Source: DATJPR01 sp963843525 (GTDB lineage: Bacteria; Bacteroidota; Ignavibacteria; UBA10030; UBA6906). Taken from it: DNA of 64,000 nt. Both the position numbers and the translations under genes were made by a program. This document shows, piece by piece, positions 1 to 9,753 of the stretch (positions are counted from its first letter, which is position 1; each line of letters starts with the position of its first letter). The notes below the pieces were generated by a model, which had not been told where the DNA came from, did no database searches, and saw nothing but the letters and a program-made list of their open reading frames with translations. The stretch covers positions 558,001 to 622,000 of the forward strand of contig CAWJKM010000005.1 of assembly GCA_963843525.1 (NCBI GenBank), read 5' to 3'.

Positions 1-51
1 TTGGATTTCGGTTTCGGGTTCCGGATTTATCCATAACGGCCATTGCACTCC

Positions 52-657
52 ATGTCCGACCTCCTCGAAAACGATCTGAGTCCCGATCCCGTGGAACAAT
101 TCCTCGCCTGGTACAACGATGCACTCCACGCGGATATCCCGCAAGCAAACGCGATGACCCTTGCGACCTCAACGCCTGACGGCCGGCCGTCCGCACGGGT
201 CGTTCTCATGAAGAGTGTCGACCAGCGCGGATTCATTTTCGTTACCAACTATCGGAGCAGGAAAGGGAAGGAAATCGCGGCCAATCCGTGGGGAGTTCTG
301 GTGTTCCATTGGCCCTCGCTCGAACGCCAGGTCCGGATTGAAGGCGCAATCGAAAAGACCACTGCGCAGGAATCGGACGCGCTGTTCAGCGCGCGGGCAC
401 GCGATCACCAGCTCAGCTCGGCGGCGTCGCCGCAAAGTGAAGTCATCACCCTGGAGGATCTCGATCGCCGGTACAGCAACCTTGAACAACGGTTCTCCGG
501 CGTGCCTGTCCCCCGTCCCGCTGACTGGGGCGGATACCTCTTACGTCCCGGGCGGATGGAATTCTGGCAGCATCGATTTGCGAGAATGAACGACAGGGTG
601 CTGTATGTCCGGCGGGGAGACGGGGAAGAATGGGAGAGGATGAGACTCGCACCGTGA
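52..657 (+). CDS. pdxH: Pyridoxamine/pyridoxine 5'-phosphate oxidase
   Basis: This 201-residue protein matches PdxH, the FMN-dependent cytosolic oxidase that converts pyridoxine or pyridoxamine 5'-phosphate into pyridoxal 5'-phosphate. Visible family signatures are RPSARVVLMK, the FMN-contacting TNYRSRKGKEI, ERQVRIEG, the WGGY...EFWQ segment, and the typical C-terminal RLAP. The length is slightly shorter than the E. coli enzyme. I chose the ATG at 52 rather than the TTG at 43, because the family N-terminus is short and variable and ATG is favoured. The gene is convergent with pdxJ, which makes the pyridoxine phosphate substrate, so both ends of the DXP-dependent B6 route lie side by side. 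Only 51 bases precede it, so no promoter can be judged. Confidence 0.95.
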   Translation: MSDLLENDLSPDPVEQFLAWYNDALHADIPQANAMTLATSTPDGRPSARVVLMKSVDQRGFIFVTNYRSRKGKEIAANPWGVLVFHWPSLERQVRIEGAIEKTTAQESDALFSARARDHQLSSAASPQSEVITLEDLDRRYSNLEQRFSGVPVPRPADWGGYLLRPGRMEFWQHRFARMNDRVLYVRRGDGEEWERMRLAP

Positions 658-689
658 AGAGCGGATGCTCGGGAAGGGAGTCGTGATTC

Positions 690-1406
690 TCAATGACTCC
701 GGAGAATGTTCAGCATATCGCGCACGGCCGCATCGAGACCCACGAACACCGCGCGTGAGATCACGGCATGGCCGATGCTCACTTCATCGATTTCCTCGAT
801 CGTTTTGAAGGGGATAAGGTTGAGGTAATTGAGGCCGTGCCCCGCGTTCACCGTGAGACCCAGTTCCCGCGCGAATCGTGCGATCTCCCGGACATTCTCG
901 AGAAGCTCCAGTGCCGCCCTCTCGTTGCGCGCGTTCGCGTATTCTCCGGTGTGGATCTCCACCGTGTCTGCCTCCACTTCGCGCGCGGCTTCAATCTGTT
1001 CCCTGACGGGATCAACGAACATGCTCACGCGGATGTCGTGCTTGTGAAGCTCCTTCACGACATCCCGGAGATAGTGCCGGTTCCCTTTTACGTCTAATCC
1101 TCCCTCTGTCGTCAGCTCCTGCCTGCGCTCGGGAACCAGCGTCGCGAGTTCGGGCAGCGTCTCAATCGCAATCTTCACAATCTCTTCCGTTGCAGCCATT
1201 TCAAGATCGAGCTTTGTCTTCACCGTTTCGCGGAGCAATCGGACATCCCGATCATTGATGTGACGACGATCCTCCCGGAGATGGCAGACGATCCCATGCG
1301 CGCCGGCCAGCTCGCAGGCATGAGCGGCCGTGACCGGATCGGGTTCCATCGCCCCCCGCGCTTCACGAAGAGTGGCGATATGGTCGATATTGATGGTGAG
1401 GTTCAT
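690..1406 (-). CDS. pdxJ: Pyridoxine 5'-phosphate synthase
   Basis: PdxJ condenses 1-deoxyxylulose 5-phosphate with 1-amino-acetone 3-phosphate to give pyridoxine 5'-phosphate, the last ring-closing step of B6 synthesis. The 238-residue product has the expected N-terminus NIDHIATLREARG, the HLREDRRHI active-site loop, the conserved EIHTGEYA segment and the closing NAGHGLNY / SIGHAVISRAVFVG motifs of this TIM-barrel family. The open frame runs upstream to 1628, but the family N-terminus fixes the ATG at 1406; the extra 74 codons overlap the neighbouring gene and match nothing. It lies 28 bases downstream of the YbbR-like gene on the same strand and is convergent with pdxH, leaving 32 bases between the two stops with no obvious terminator hairpin. 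Confidence 0.96.
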   Translation of the reverse strand: MNLTINIDHIATLREARGAMEPDPVTAAHACELAGAHGIVCHLREDRRHINDRDVRLLRETVKTKLDLEMAATEEIVKIAIETLPELATLVPERRQELTTEGGLDVKGNRHYLRDVVKELHKHDIRVSMFVDPVREQIEAAREVEADTVEIHTGEYANARNERAALELLENVREIARFARELGLTVNAGHGLNYLNLIPFKTIEEIDEVSIGHAVISRAVFVGLDAAVRDMLNILRSH

Positions 1407-1434
1407 GGGAGTTTCACTCCGTGTCTGACGTTCA

Positions 1435-2358
1435 CTACAACGGCCTGCGCACAACGTATTGCAGGTGCTCCGGCTTTCTGGCAACAACCTGGACTCCGGG
1501 CGGCGCATCGATATCCGCGTCGACAATCCCCGAAGAGTCGGCAACGACATTCCGGTAGTCCACACTGACGTGAAAGTCCCCCGAGGTGATGCTCGATAGC
1601 TGGCGGATTCCACCGCGGACGACGACATCGATTTTCGGGGGAATCAGGATCAATTCTCTGTTCGGTGCAACGGATTTCGTGACCACCAGAAGCCCGCTTA
1701 CCGTCTTTTCTGCAAATGGTTCCACATCCATCGACACGTGCACGCGGGATGCGGAGAGCTGTATCACGTACGGTGAGGGCGATTCGAGACGCAAGTCGGC
1801 CTCCAGGGGAGACCGGACGTCATTGAAATCCCCGTGGACCGTGCTCCACGAGTACACACCCTTCAATAATTCTTCCGCACCTGCCAGCGTGACACTGTCG
1901 GGCGTCATACCCGTCGTGCCGACCTGGCCATACCCGTCTCTGAAGACCACCTGCAAATCCAGATTAATAGGAACCGTTTTTCGTACCTCGCGATCCAGCT
2001 GTACGTAGACAGACTCCGGCGACATGTCCACGAGCTGAACGCCTATTTCCGATGAGAGTTTGTCTGCAACGTCTGAAAATGTTATTGCCTTCTTCCCGTT
2101 CACGAACATCTGCACAGGAAACGAGAGCGAAAGATTCGACGTCCAGAGCGTCGTCGCCATCTGCCATCCTTTGCCGTGAAGTTTGAGTGACAGCGTCGGC
2201 GGAACGGGTGACTTTATTGCTTTTCCTTCGGGGATCTGGACAATCTTCAGTGGCGCCTGCACGGTCACCTGGTATTCATCACTGATGGCGACGGAAATCC
2301 ACACGAGGACGCCAAAAACCACCGACAGAATGACGATAGGCATGCCTTTGAACGACAT
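1435..2358 (-). CDS. YbbR/CdaR-like single-pass membrane protein
   Basis: The 307-residue product has a short cytoplasmic N-terminus, one membrane helix (about residues 5-25, PIVILSVVFGVLVWISVAIS) and a long extracytoplasmic part made of repeated beta-rich segments, which is the architecture of YbbR-domain proteins. In Firmicutes the family member CdaR regulates the diadenylate cyclase CdaA; no cyclase gene is next to this one, so that role is not supported here. Start choice is uncertain: ATG at 2358 follows a GGGGTGG-like stretch and puts the helix near the N-terminus; ATG at 2385 would add nine residues. It begins about 40 bases after the YfhO-like gene and is followed by pdxJ, so the three are probably co-transcribed. 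Confidence 0.7.
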   Translation of the reverse strand: MSFKGMPIVILSVVFGVLVWISVAISDEYQVTVQAPLKIVQIPEGKAIKSPVPPTLSLKLHGKGWQMATTLWTSNLSLSFPVQMFVNGKKAITFSDVADKLSSEIGVQLVDMSPESVYVQLDREVRKTVPINLDLQVVFRDGYGQVGTTGMTPDSVTLAGAEELLKGVYSWSTVHGDFNDVRSPLEADLRLESPSPYVIQLSASRVHVSMDVEPFAEKTVSGLLVVTKSVAPNRELILIPPKIDVVVRGGIRQLSSITSGDFHVSVDYRNVVADSSGIVDADIDAPPGVQVVARKPEHLQYVVRRPL

Positions 2359-2395
2359 GGATCCACCCCACGGACGTACGTCCATGAATGAAATG

Positions 2396-4936
2396 TTACT
2401 GTGCCTTTGCCCTGGAGCCAAACATCCGGAGCACTTTTTCCCGGGTTGTGGCATCTCTCAGGAGACCGAAGAGGATGCACAGAGCCGCCACAACCCAGGC
2501 ACTGTTTGAGAGAAGATATCCCGCCCGGTACACAGGCGGGTCAAACGTCATGACAACCTCATGCGTCCCTGCCGGGACAACAACGGAGCGCAATACTGAG
2601 TTCGTTCTGTAAATCTCTGTTTCTGTTCCGTCGACGGTCGCCTTCCACCCGGCGGGGTAGTAGACTTCACTGACGACGAGCAGGGCAGGACGCGGTGTCG
2701 TCGCTTCAATGACGATACGGCGGGAGAGGTGTTCCTTCACCACTGCGGTTGCAGACGTGTCAGGCCCCGCGACGGCGGGCGGAGAAACCGGCGATTGCAC
2801 CACCGCCAGGCTGCGGGGATTGAACCCCGGAGCGTCCAGCGTCGTGAACACATCATGATCATTGTCCACAACTTTCACCGAATCCACAAACCACGCGCGG
2901 GGAAGAGCCCCGGGATTGCGGTAGGTAAGAAGACGCTTTGCCTGGTCGACATGCACCAGTTCAAATTGCCCGGCCGGAAGCTGACCGGGGACGATGAGGT
3001 ACTTCGCATTCAACATGTCGACGACGCCCATATTCAGGGGGAACGACGGATCGGGCCCTTTGTTGAGACAGGAATCCAGCATGGTCTGGTAGATTCTCAA
3101 TTTTGCCGGGCTATATCCGCCGACCGACTCGATCCCATGATACGCGTACGTGTTATCACCCCATTCATCCCCGTAGACAGGAAGAGGAAGAATCCTGAAC
3201 TGTCCTTCCTGACGTTTCAGAAAATTCACGGTGTCGTCCGGACGGAAGTTTTCCTCAATGGCCGTCCCCGGCTGGGGATTGATGATCCGCGCATCCACGA
3301 TCGCCAGATCGAGGATAACGAGCGCGACCATTGAAGCGGAAAACACCGGAAGCGAAATGGTTTTCCGAAAGTACAGCGCGATTGCTCCGGTCCCCGCAGC
3401 AACAAGAACAAAGAATTTCAGGTAGTCCTTCCAGAAGATCTCAAACCGGAGATTTTTGATATACTCGAGTGCCTGGGGCGCCTGTTTTCCGTATTGCTGG
3501 CGGAGCTGTGCCAGATCCCCTTCCTTCAGGAAAAGGAAGCTCTTGAAAAACTCCTCGAGAGGGGATTTTATCGCGAGCGAGAGAAGAAACACTCCTCCCG
3601 CCAGGACACTGATGACCGTCATTGTGCGGATGAGATTTCCGTTCGATTTTCCGTCCAACCGCCGTTCCTCCATCGCGCCGTACCCGATTGCAGCAAGAAT
3701 CCCGAGTGTGAAGGGGAGAAGATGGAGGATCATGGATGGAACGCGGAATTTATTAAAGAACGGCAGAATCTTGAACATGAGATCATACACGAGCGGGAAA
3801 TTCCGGCCCAGCGATGCAACCACAATGAAGAGGGTCAAAATTGTCATGAAGATCACGAGTTTCGTCCTCTTATACGTCAGCGCAAGTATGGCGAGGAGAA
3901 TGGGGATCAAACCCGCATAGATATAAGAGTACGTCCACGGAAGGACGTGGCCCCAGTATGGTGTCCCCGGTGTGCCGTTCAAACCGTAGAAACCGGGAAT
4001 GAAGAGGCCGATGCCGTCCCAGAGACTCCAGGACCAGTTGGTGGCATAGTCGTAGGTGAGCCCGCCCGAAGCTGTCGCCGTTCCTCCTCCGCGCATGGAA
4101 TACTGGGAATACTCGTAGACGGAGAGATAGATATAGGATGAAATGCAGAGCCCGATCAGGAGCGCCCCGGCAAGGAGAAGCGTCTTCTTCGGAATCAGAT
4201 TCTTATGTTCTTTGAAGTCGACAATAATGTGATAGAGCAGGTACGCCCCGAGCACAAGGAAGGCGTAATAGACGATCTGCATATGATTGGTGAGGAGAAG
4301 GGTGCCGATCGCTGCGGAGAGGAGACCGAAGCTCAGCAGAGACCGTTTTTCGAAAAGCCAGTGTGTGAGCAAGACGACCAGGGGGATATAGCTGATCGCC
4401 ATGAGTTTGGATCCATGTCCGTCAGGGGCCAGGCCGATCGCGTACGGCGCGAGCATAAAGGTCACCGCGGCGATCAATGAAGCGATGCGCCCAAACCCCC
4501 AGGTCCGGCCGAGGAGGAACATGAACACGCCGGCGAGGAAATAGTAGACGATGTACCACGTCCATGTCCCGTTCAGGAAGAAGAGGTCCACCACCTTTTG
4601 AACGACGGTCTGGAGATAGCTGACATTATGCGGAATGAACGCCACATTGCCGAAGGTCGGCATACCGCTGAAGAAGTAGGGCATCCAGAGGACATCCACG
4701 CCTTCCGCTTTTTCCAGTTCGATTCCCGCGTGGCCGTAACTGAGTGCCGACGCAGTGTCTCCTCCGGCGGCAAATGCTGCATTGTCGAAGATGATGCCGC
4801 GGAACATGACCACGCAAAGCACATAGAGCAACAGGATGCAAAGCAGGTCCTGTACGAGAGGAGAGAGCTTTGACATGGGCCCTTCGTTCGATACTCTTGC
4901 AGGTTGACGCTTCTTCGTAACCGGGGAACTCGCCAT
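2396..4936 (-). CDS. YfhO-family multi-spanning membrane protein
   Basis: This 846-residue protein has roughly a dozen hydrophobic helices followed by a soluble C-terminal domain, as in the YfhO family (GT-C-like fold). Family hallmarks are the early GGDTASALSYGH loop after the first helix, FFSGMPTFGN, and the C-terminal beta-rich segment containing PAGWKATVDG and VPAGTHEVVMTF. In Firmicutes YfhO homologues help glycosylate lipoteichoic acid; in this type of genome the acceptor is unknown. It starts 3 bases after the stop of a GT4 glycosyltransferase and is therefore probably translated with it. A second, 768-residue relative lies at 24155. Function in glycan transfer at the membrane is inferred from fold and context only. 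Confidence 0.8.
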   Translation of the reverse strand: MASSPVTKKRQPARVSNEGPMSKLSPLVQDLLCILLLYVLCVVMFRGIIFDNAAFAAGGDTASALSYGHAGIELEKAEGVDVLWMPYFFSGMPTFGNVAFIPHNVSYLQTVVQKVVDLFFLNGTWTWYIVYYFLAGVFMFLLGRTWGFGRIASLIAAVTFMLAPYAIGLAPDGHGSKLMAISYIPLVVLLTHWLFEKRSLLSFGLLSAAIGTLLLTNHMQIVYYAFLVLGAYLLYHIIVDFKEHKNLIPKKTLLLAGALLIGLCISSYIYLSVYEYSQYSMRGGGTATASGGLTYDYATNWSWSLWDGIGLFIPGFYGLNGTPGTPYWGHVLPWTYSYIYAGLIPILLAILALTYKRTKLVIFMTILTLFIVVASLGRNFPLVYDLMFKILPFFNKFRVPSMILHLLPFTLGILAAIGYGAMEERRLDGKSNGNLIRTMTVISVLAGGVFLLSLAIKSPLEEFFKSFLFLKEGDLAQLRQQYGKQAPQALEYIKNLRFEIFWKDYLKFFVLVAAGTGAIALYFRKTISLPVFSASMVALVILDLAIVDARIINPQPGTAIEENFRPDDTVNFLKRQEGQFRILPLPVYGDEWGDNTYAYHGIESVGGYSPAKLRIYQTMLDSCLNKGPDPSFPLNMGVVDMLNAKYLIVPGQLPAGQFELVHVDQAKRLLTYRNPGALPRAWFVDSVKVVDNDHDVFTTLDAPGFNPRSLAVVQSPVSPPAVAGPDTSATAVVKEHLSRRIVIEATTPRPALLVVSEVYYPAGWKATVDGTETEIYRTNSVLRSVVVPAGTHEVVMTFDPPVYRAGYLLSNSAWVVAALCILFGLLRDATTREKVLRMFGSRAKAQ

Positions 4937-4939
4937 GGA

Positions 4940-6178
4940 TCAAGCCTTTCGCTTCTGAAGGATAGTCAGATAAAACTCGTCAAGGGTGGAGAGCACCCTG
5001 TCCCATGAATAGTAGCGTTCCATTGCGGCAAAACCGGCTCTCCCCAATGCAGCGGCACGCGCCGGGTCCCGCAGGAGCCCGCACACAGCGGTCGCGAGGT
5101 CTGCCGCTGTTCTTCCAATCAGGAGTGACTCACCCGGAACAGCCCCTTCAATGCCCTCAGCGCCCAGGGATGTGGTAACGACCGGGATTGCATAGCTCAT
5201 CGCGTGCAGCAGCTTCACCTTCACGCCTCCGCCGGAACGCAACGGCGCCAGGAACACGGTACTTTGCCTCATCAGCGGGCCGAGGTCTTCCACAAAGCCG
5301 GCCACCGTGATGTTCATGTGCGGCCGCGCCATCTCCTTCAGGGCACCGGGTGGATTCGGTCCTGCAAGGATGAACCTCGTCTCCGGTAAGACCGCCCAGA
5401 CCGATGGAGCAATACTCCGGATAATTTCCAGTGCCGCATCCACATTCGGGGCATGGGCGAAGCTGCCGACAAAAAGAACTGTTGTCGGCTCCCGTCCGGT
5501 CTTGTTCTGTGACGAGGGTGGTTCAACCGCCCGTGGAAGATATCCGATATGGCTGGCGTGCGTGAGATGTTCGAGCAAATGCTGATCTTGTTCGGTGACT
5601 GCCAGCACGCCATCGACCCGCTTTACCGCCTCCAGTTCGTAACTCGACCACATGCACCAGTCCAGGTAGCGAAGGACTTTTGTGATCCCGGGTGGCGCGC
5701 GCCTGAACCGTCGGTACGCAGGCCTGTATGCCACATCATGCTCATGAAGGACAATTCCTCCCTGTCGTACGGCGGGAACGTACCCTGCCATGAAAGCCAG
5801 TTCGAGCTGAACAATATCAAATTCCCCGGTCTTCGTCAATTCCTCGACCAGCCGGTGCATCCTGCGATCGTGCCATTTCTCCGCGTAGTACGGCGTCCAG
5901 GTGAAAAAACTTCTTGCGAGATCGCGTGTCCTTTGCAGAATCAGACCGGCATTTGCGATTGCAGTTGCGCGTCTGCCGCGCGGACGGTAGAGAGCGCGGA
6001 GATGGATGCGCGACGTTTCGAAATCACGGAGAAACGGCCTTTCCGCATCATCGTAAAACGTCGCAAGGGTAACATCGTGGCGTGCTGCAAGACGGCGAAG
6101 CAGCCCATCCATGAACGCACCGGTTCCGTGGCCGGCATCCCGATGTGGAACATACGGAGAGACGACAAGGATTTTCAA
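4940..6178 (-). CDS. Glycosyltransferase family 4 (GT-B fold)
   Basis: The 412-residue product is a cytosolic retaining glycosyltransferase of the GT4 type. The N-terminal Rossmann half opens with KILVVSPYVP followed by a glycine-rich GHGTGAF loop, and the C-terminal donor-binding half holds VLFVGSFAHAPNVDAA, FILAGPNPP, the GFVEDL segment, and SGGGVKVKLLHAMSYAIPVVTT with EGI, the usual nucleotide-sugar phosphate contacts. The first usable codon is a TTG (6178): no ATG or GTG lies before the conserved KILVVS strand, so a TTG start preceded by a GGATGAG stretch is the best choice. Donor and acceptor are not predictable. It sits immediately before the first YfhO-like gene in the same operon. Confidence 0.85.
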   Translation of the reverse strand: MKILVVSPYVPHRDAGHGTGAFMDGLLRRLAARHDVTLATFYDDAERPFLRDFETSRIHLRALYRPRGRRATAIANAGLILQRTRDLARSFFTWTPYYAEKWHDRRMHRLVEELTKTGEFDIVQLELAFMAGYVPAVRQGGIVLHEHDVAYRPAYRRFRRAPPGITKVLRYLDWCMWSSYELEAVKRVDGVLAVTEQDQHLLEHLTHASHIGYLPRAVEPPSSQNKTGREPTTVLFVGSFAHAPNVDAALEIIRSIAPSVWAVLPETRFILAGPNPPGALKEMARPHMNITVAGFVEDLGPLMRQSTVFLAPLRSGGGVKVKLLHAMSYAIPVVTTSLGAEGIEGAVPGESLLIGRTAADLATAVCGLLRDPARAAALGRAGFAAMERYYSWDRVLSTLDEFYLTILQKRKA

Positions 6179-6214
6179 CGGCTCATCCGCTTATGACATT
6201 GCGATCTGAGAAGG

Positions 6215-7246
6215 TCACATTTTTCCGGGCATGTGCGGCACGGACTGACGGGAGTCGACGGGAAGTCGCGGCATGAGGCTATACTTCACCGTGTACATCG
6301 CCTTCAGAAACTGCACCCACTGCCGCTCCTTTTCCGAGCGACCGGCGGCAAGGTAGTACACATATCGCACGATCGATTTTACCGCATAGTGCCAGGCATA
6401 CAGCAGCCGTGTAAAGAACGAATAGAAATTCCCGTGGTGCTTGGTAAGGAACTTGTCATAGCTATCGTACTGGAGCTGAAGCTGGCGTTTCCCGAGTTTT
6501 CCGTACGAGGCACCCCCGAGGTGGACGATCTGTGCTTCCGGGACGAAATACACTTTCAGCCGTTCGACCCTCTTGATACGGTAACAGAGATCCGTCTCTT
6601 CGCAATAGGCCTGGAACTGCTCGTCAAAAAGTCCGATGCGATTCACGAGCTCTCTGCGTACGAGGAGATCGGCACCGCAAATGTAGCTCACTTCGCAGGG
6701 GTCCGCAGTTGGAGTCTTGGGGACAGCACCGCGATTGGGAAAATGAGCGCCCGGAAAAAGATCGTTCAAGAAAAAGGCGTCGACGAGAGCCTGGGAAAAA
6801 GAAGGAAAATCGCCGTAGGAGATCTGCGAGGTCAGGTCGCGGTTTCTCAGCCACCCGCCGCACGCGCCAACATCGGGATGACTGTCGAGAAATCCGGAAA
6901 GGATCTTCAGCGCATTATTAAGGATGATCGTATCCGTGTTCAGGAGAAACACGTACCGGCCCGAGGCAGCCCGGAGCCCCCTGTTGTTCGACCGGACAAA
7001 TCCCAGGTTTTTCTCGTTGAGGACGACTTGTACTCCGGGGAAATCGGATTTCAACATCTGCACGCTGTGGTCGGTTGAGGCGTCGTCAACAACGATTGTT
7101 TCGAACGAAACCCCGGAGGTCTTCTCAAACAGAGAGCGAAGACAATCTGCCAGGACCTCGCATCCGTTCCAATTCGCGATAAGCACCGAGACCGTTGGAG
7201 CGGGGTCCGGCATACTTGAAGGATCTGTTCGGGCGCTGAGCACCAT
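6215..7246 (-). CDS. Glycosyltransferase family 2
   Basis: This is a GT-A fold inverting glycosyltransferase of about 343 residues. It shows the family start VSVLIANWNG, the VVDDASTDHS nucleotide-binding segment, NLGFVRSNNRG, the DXD-equivalent LLNTDT, and the acceptor-side ICGADLLVRRE and EETDLCYRIKR motifs, the pattern of rhamnosyl- and similar GT2 enzymes of surface polysaccharides. The reading frame opens with a GTG at 7309; ATG codons at 7246 and 7213 are closer to the domain and none has a clear Shine-Dalgarno sequence, so the start is uncertain. The gene lies between a methyltransferase and a GT4 gene on the same strand. Donor sugar cannot be assigned. Confidence 0.85.
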   Translation of the reverse strand: MVLSARTDPSSMPDPAPTVSVLIANWNGCEVLADCLRSLFEKTSGVSFETIVVDDASTDHSVQMLKSDFPGVQVVLNEKNLGFVRSNNRGLRAASGRYVFLLNTDTIILNNALKILSGFLDSHPDVGACGGWLRNRDLTSQISYGDFPSFSQALVDAFFLNDLFPGAHFPNRGAVPKTPTADPCEVSYICGADLLVRRELVNRIGLFDEQFQAYCEETDLCYRIKRVERLKVYFVPEAQIVHLGGASYGKLGKRQLQLQYDSYDKFLTKHHGNFYSFFTRLLYAWHYAVKSIVRYVYYLAAGRSEKERQWVQFLKAMYTVKYSLMPRLPVDSRQSVPHMPGKM

Positions 7247-7341
7247 GGGTTCTAATTTCGGGATTGATGGTGCACGGTGATGGGTCCTCTGGCCGGCCGC
7301 ACGGTTCACGGACTACCCAATGATGGATTCCTGGCGAAGCA

Positions 7342-8316
7342 CTACGCCTTTTCAAGAATGAGGATATCCTGGTAACTCAGTCCGTTTCTGTCGCCGCTCC
7401 AGCTGCCGTAAAACGGGGGCTTGCTCAGGCGAAGGCCGGAGGCTTTCAGCATTTCCAGAAGCCGGTCTTCCGCATAACCGACTTTGGCCTCCGGAACTTC
7501 CGGGTTGTCCAAAAACGCTCCCCGTGCCGCATGCTGGAATGTCGAAGCCATCTTCCCTCGTTCCAGAAGGTCGCGATGGTGAGGATTCAGCAGGAAAAAC
7601 GTGGCAAGACATTTTCCGTTTTCACTCAAGAGCTGCGATATCTGGCGCAGGTAATTGGCCGTTTCAGCGGCAAACATATGCGTGAAGACCGATTTTAAGA
7701 GGATGACGTCGTATTTTCTGTCGTGGGCGAAGACGAATTCTTCGGGCGCGATCCGACCTGAGGGATTATACATTCCGTTACGAACGTCGAGATGGCTGAA
7801 GCGAAAACGACTGTCGCGCGCCGCAATCGCTCGTTCGCACCAGGCAATCGCGTCTTCCATCAAATCCCATCCCTGGTAGGTGCCGGACTCATCAAGGAAA
7901 TCCTTGAGCGGGAGCGCAACCTGCCCGCACCCGCAGCCGATGTCGAGAATGTGACTGGACGGTTTCATCCCGGCGAGAAACCGGAGATGAAGGATATATT
8001 CTGTCGTCGCCGACTCCCATATGGCAGGAGCGCCGATCGACCAGCGGAGATGAAGCGGGGGTTGCTCTTGTTTCCCAACAATTCGCCGGGCAAGTGCATC
8101 AAGAGGATCACAGAGATACATAAAAAAGCGTTGCCTGCCGAATTTCATTCCCATGTGTTTCTTGTCCACTCTGGTGATGGTTACCGGCGTAAGCAAATCC
8201 CCTGGAACCGAAGCCATGTCGGGAGATCGGCGGAACCGCACTAAGATATCTGAAAACGGGGCAATTCGCAAGGGAACATCCGTCGCATGTGCCTGATGAC
8301 TGCCTTGTGAAGGCAC
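7342..8316 (-). CDS. Class I SAM-dependent methyltransferase
   Basis: The 324-residue product carries the SAM-binding motif I ILDIGCGCGQVALP at about residue 120, an acidic motif II region (YQGWDL) and a post-II segment with VILLKSVFTHM, all typical of class I Rossmann methyltransferases. The N-terminal 90 residues and a C-terminal tail are not family-specific. Its place between a flippase and a GT2 gene suggests it decorates a sugar or a lipid-linked glycan, but the substrate is not predictable. The GTG at 8316 is preferred because a GGAGAG ribosome-binding sequence lies just before it and the flippase stop is only 9 bases upstream; an in-frame ATG at 8217 is the alternative and would remove 33 residues. 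Confidence 0.75.
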   Translation of the reverse strand: MPSQGSHQAHATDVPLRIAPFSDILVRFRRSPDMASVPGDLLTPVTITRVDKKHMGMKFGRQRFFMYLCDPLDALARRIVGKQEQPPLHLRWSIGAPAIWESATTEYILHLRFLAGMKPSSHILDIGCGCGQVALPLKDFLDESGTYQGWDLMEDAIAWCERAIAARDSRFRFSHLDVRNGMYNPSGRIAPEEFVFAHDRKYDVILLKSVFTHMFAAETANYLRQISQLLSENGKCLATFFLLNPHHRDLLERGKMASTFQHAARGAFLDNPEVPEAKVGYAEDRLLEMLKASGLRLSKPPFYGSWSGDRNGLSYQDILILEKA

Positions 8317-8325
8317 ATCTCTCCG

Positions 8326-9753
8326 TCACTTGTCCCAGATTCCTCTCGCTTCGCCCTTGAGAATCTTCTGCATTTGAATCTGCCATACAAAACCCCACGG
8401 GAGCAAGCTCAACGCCATCCCGAGACTCACGCCGGCCGGACCCAGACCTAAAATCTTGGCGAGAAGAATATTGAGAGGGATGACTGTCAGGGCTGTGATC
8501 ATTCCTCCCCACAGCTGAAGGCGAATTTTCCCGACCCCATTGATGAAGTACACATACATTGAACTCCACATCAACACGATGATGTAGATGCCTGTAAACG
8601 CCGACAGCAGGAACGGGATTTCGACACCCTGTTTTCCCCTGAGCCAGAAGTGATAGACTGGAGTTGCCACCGCCGTCATGACTACCACGGCCAGGACGAG
8701 CCCTCCCCAAAGGATTTTGAGTCGGCGAAACGTGCTCACGATCCAGGTGACGTCACCTCTGACATAGGCGTCGGTATAGGCCGACCAGAACGGCGTCAGG
8801 ATAATCGTGAATCCTGTTGCGGCGATTCCATAGTATTTGAAGGCGATGGTGAACGGCGTCACGGCGGCCGGGCCAAAGAGTTGCGAAATGAGAAGGTTTG
8901 AGCTGGAGAATACGATGATGCCTGAAATCTGGAGAATGAAAAAGCGTATACCAAGGTCCATCAGATCCCTAACATATTCTCTGCGGACACTGTGAATCCT
9001 GGGCCGGATGCGGCGATACTGTCTGCGGAAGAACCAGACATTCGCGAGCAAGGGACCAACGACCATCGGAGCGGTTATCGCAATTCCCAGCCAGAACAAC
9101 GAGCCTTCCGTCGTTCGTGTCAGGAACCACACCACACCGAGGGAAATGACCCCGACGAGGGCTTCGATCGCCCCGGCAGCAGCGGGACGTTGGTGCGCAA
9201 TCAGGACCGTGCCGATCAGATTGAACACCAGCTTCAGGCAGAACCCCACAAACACTATCTGGGCAAGCAGGCCCAATTCAGTGTCCATAGACGCGGACGC
9301 GTTCAGAATCTTCGACCAGGTCAGAAATGGATTCACGAGGGAGAACAGAACTATGGCGAGTGCGGCAATAAGTGCAACGAAGGCATAAGTCGTGCTGACA
9401 TACGTCTGCTCGACGTTTTCATCTCCCTTTGCGATCGATTCGGCGAGCTTGTTCCGCAAACCGTTCCCGAGGCCAATATCCAGGATGCCTGCCCACCCGA
9501 TAATGGATGTCAACGTCATCCATACGCCATATCGGGCCTGGTCCAGATATGCCAGGGTCAACGGGACAAGCAACAAGTTCACGACGGAAATGACACCTCG
9601 GATGACAAAGAGCCCTGCAATGTTCTTCTTTGCTTTCCTTGTGCGCTTGTGACCACGGAAAAAGAGATCACGGAGAGACTGGACCGGGTGTTTCCAGCGC
9701 GGCGCTCCTCCGGGGCTGACGTCTGTCAAGGCATTCAGTTCTGTATTACTCAT
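8326..9753 (-). CDS. Wzx-type polysaccharide flippase (MOP superfamily)
   Basis: About 475 residues with some 12-14 hydrophobic helices. The opening segment after a basic N-terminus (FVIRGVISVVNLLLVPL) and the Y-G-V-W-MTLTSIIGW signature are characteristic of Wzx/RfbX-like oligosaccharide exporters of the MOP superfamily, which flip undecaprenyl-diphosphate-linked repeat units across the inner membrane. The frame is open to 9885, overlapping the upstream stop by ATGA, but the 128 bases between 9754 and 9881 include an AT-rich patch unlike the coding DNA around it, so I place the start at ATG 9753; this remains uncertain. A second flippase of a different size lies at 16074, suggesting two exported glycans or lipid-linked intermediates. 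Confidence 0.85.
   Translation of the reverse strand: MSNTELNALTDVSPGGAPRWKHPVQSLRDLFFRGHKRTRKAKKNIAGLFVIRGVISVVNLLLVPLTLAYLDQARYGVWMTLTSIIGWAGILDIGLGNGLRNKLAESIAKGDENVEQTYVSTTYAFVALIAALAIVLFSLVNPFLTWSKILNASASMDTELGLLAQIVFVGFCLKLVFNLIGTVLIAHQRPAAAGAIEALVGVISLGVVWFLTRTTEGSLFWLGIAITAPMVVGPLLANVWFFRRQYRRIRPRIHSVRREYVRDLMDLGIRFFILQISGIIVFSSSNLLISQLFGPAAVTPFTIAFKYYGIAATGFTIILTPFWSAYTDAYVRGDVTWIVSTFRRLKILWGGLVLAVVVMTAVATPVYHFWLRGKQGVEIPFLLSAFTGIYIIVLMWSSMYVYFINGVGKIRLQLWGGMITALTVIPLNILLAKILGLGPAGVSLGMALSLLPWGFVWQIQMQKILKGEARGIWDK

Noticed and set aside
690..1628. Longer form of PdxJ starting at 1628
   Set aside because: The extra 74 residues overlap the YbbR-like gene and lie ahead of the conserved PdxJ N-terminus.
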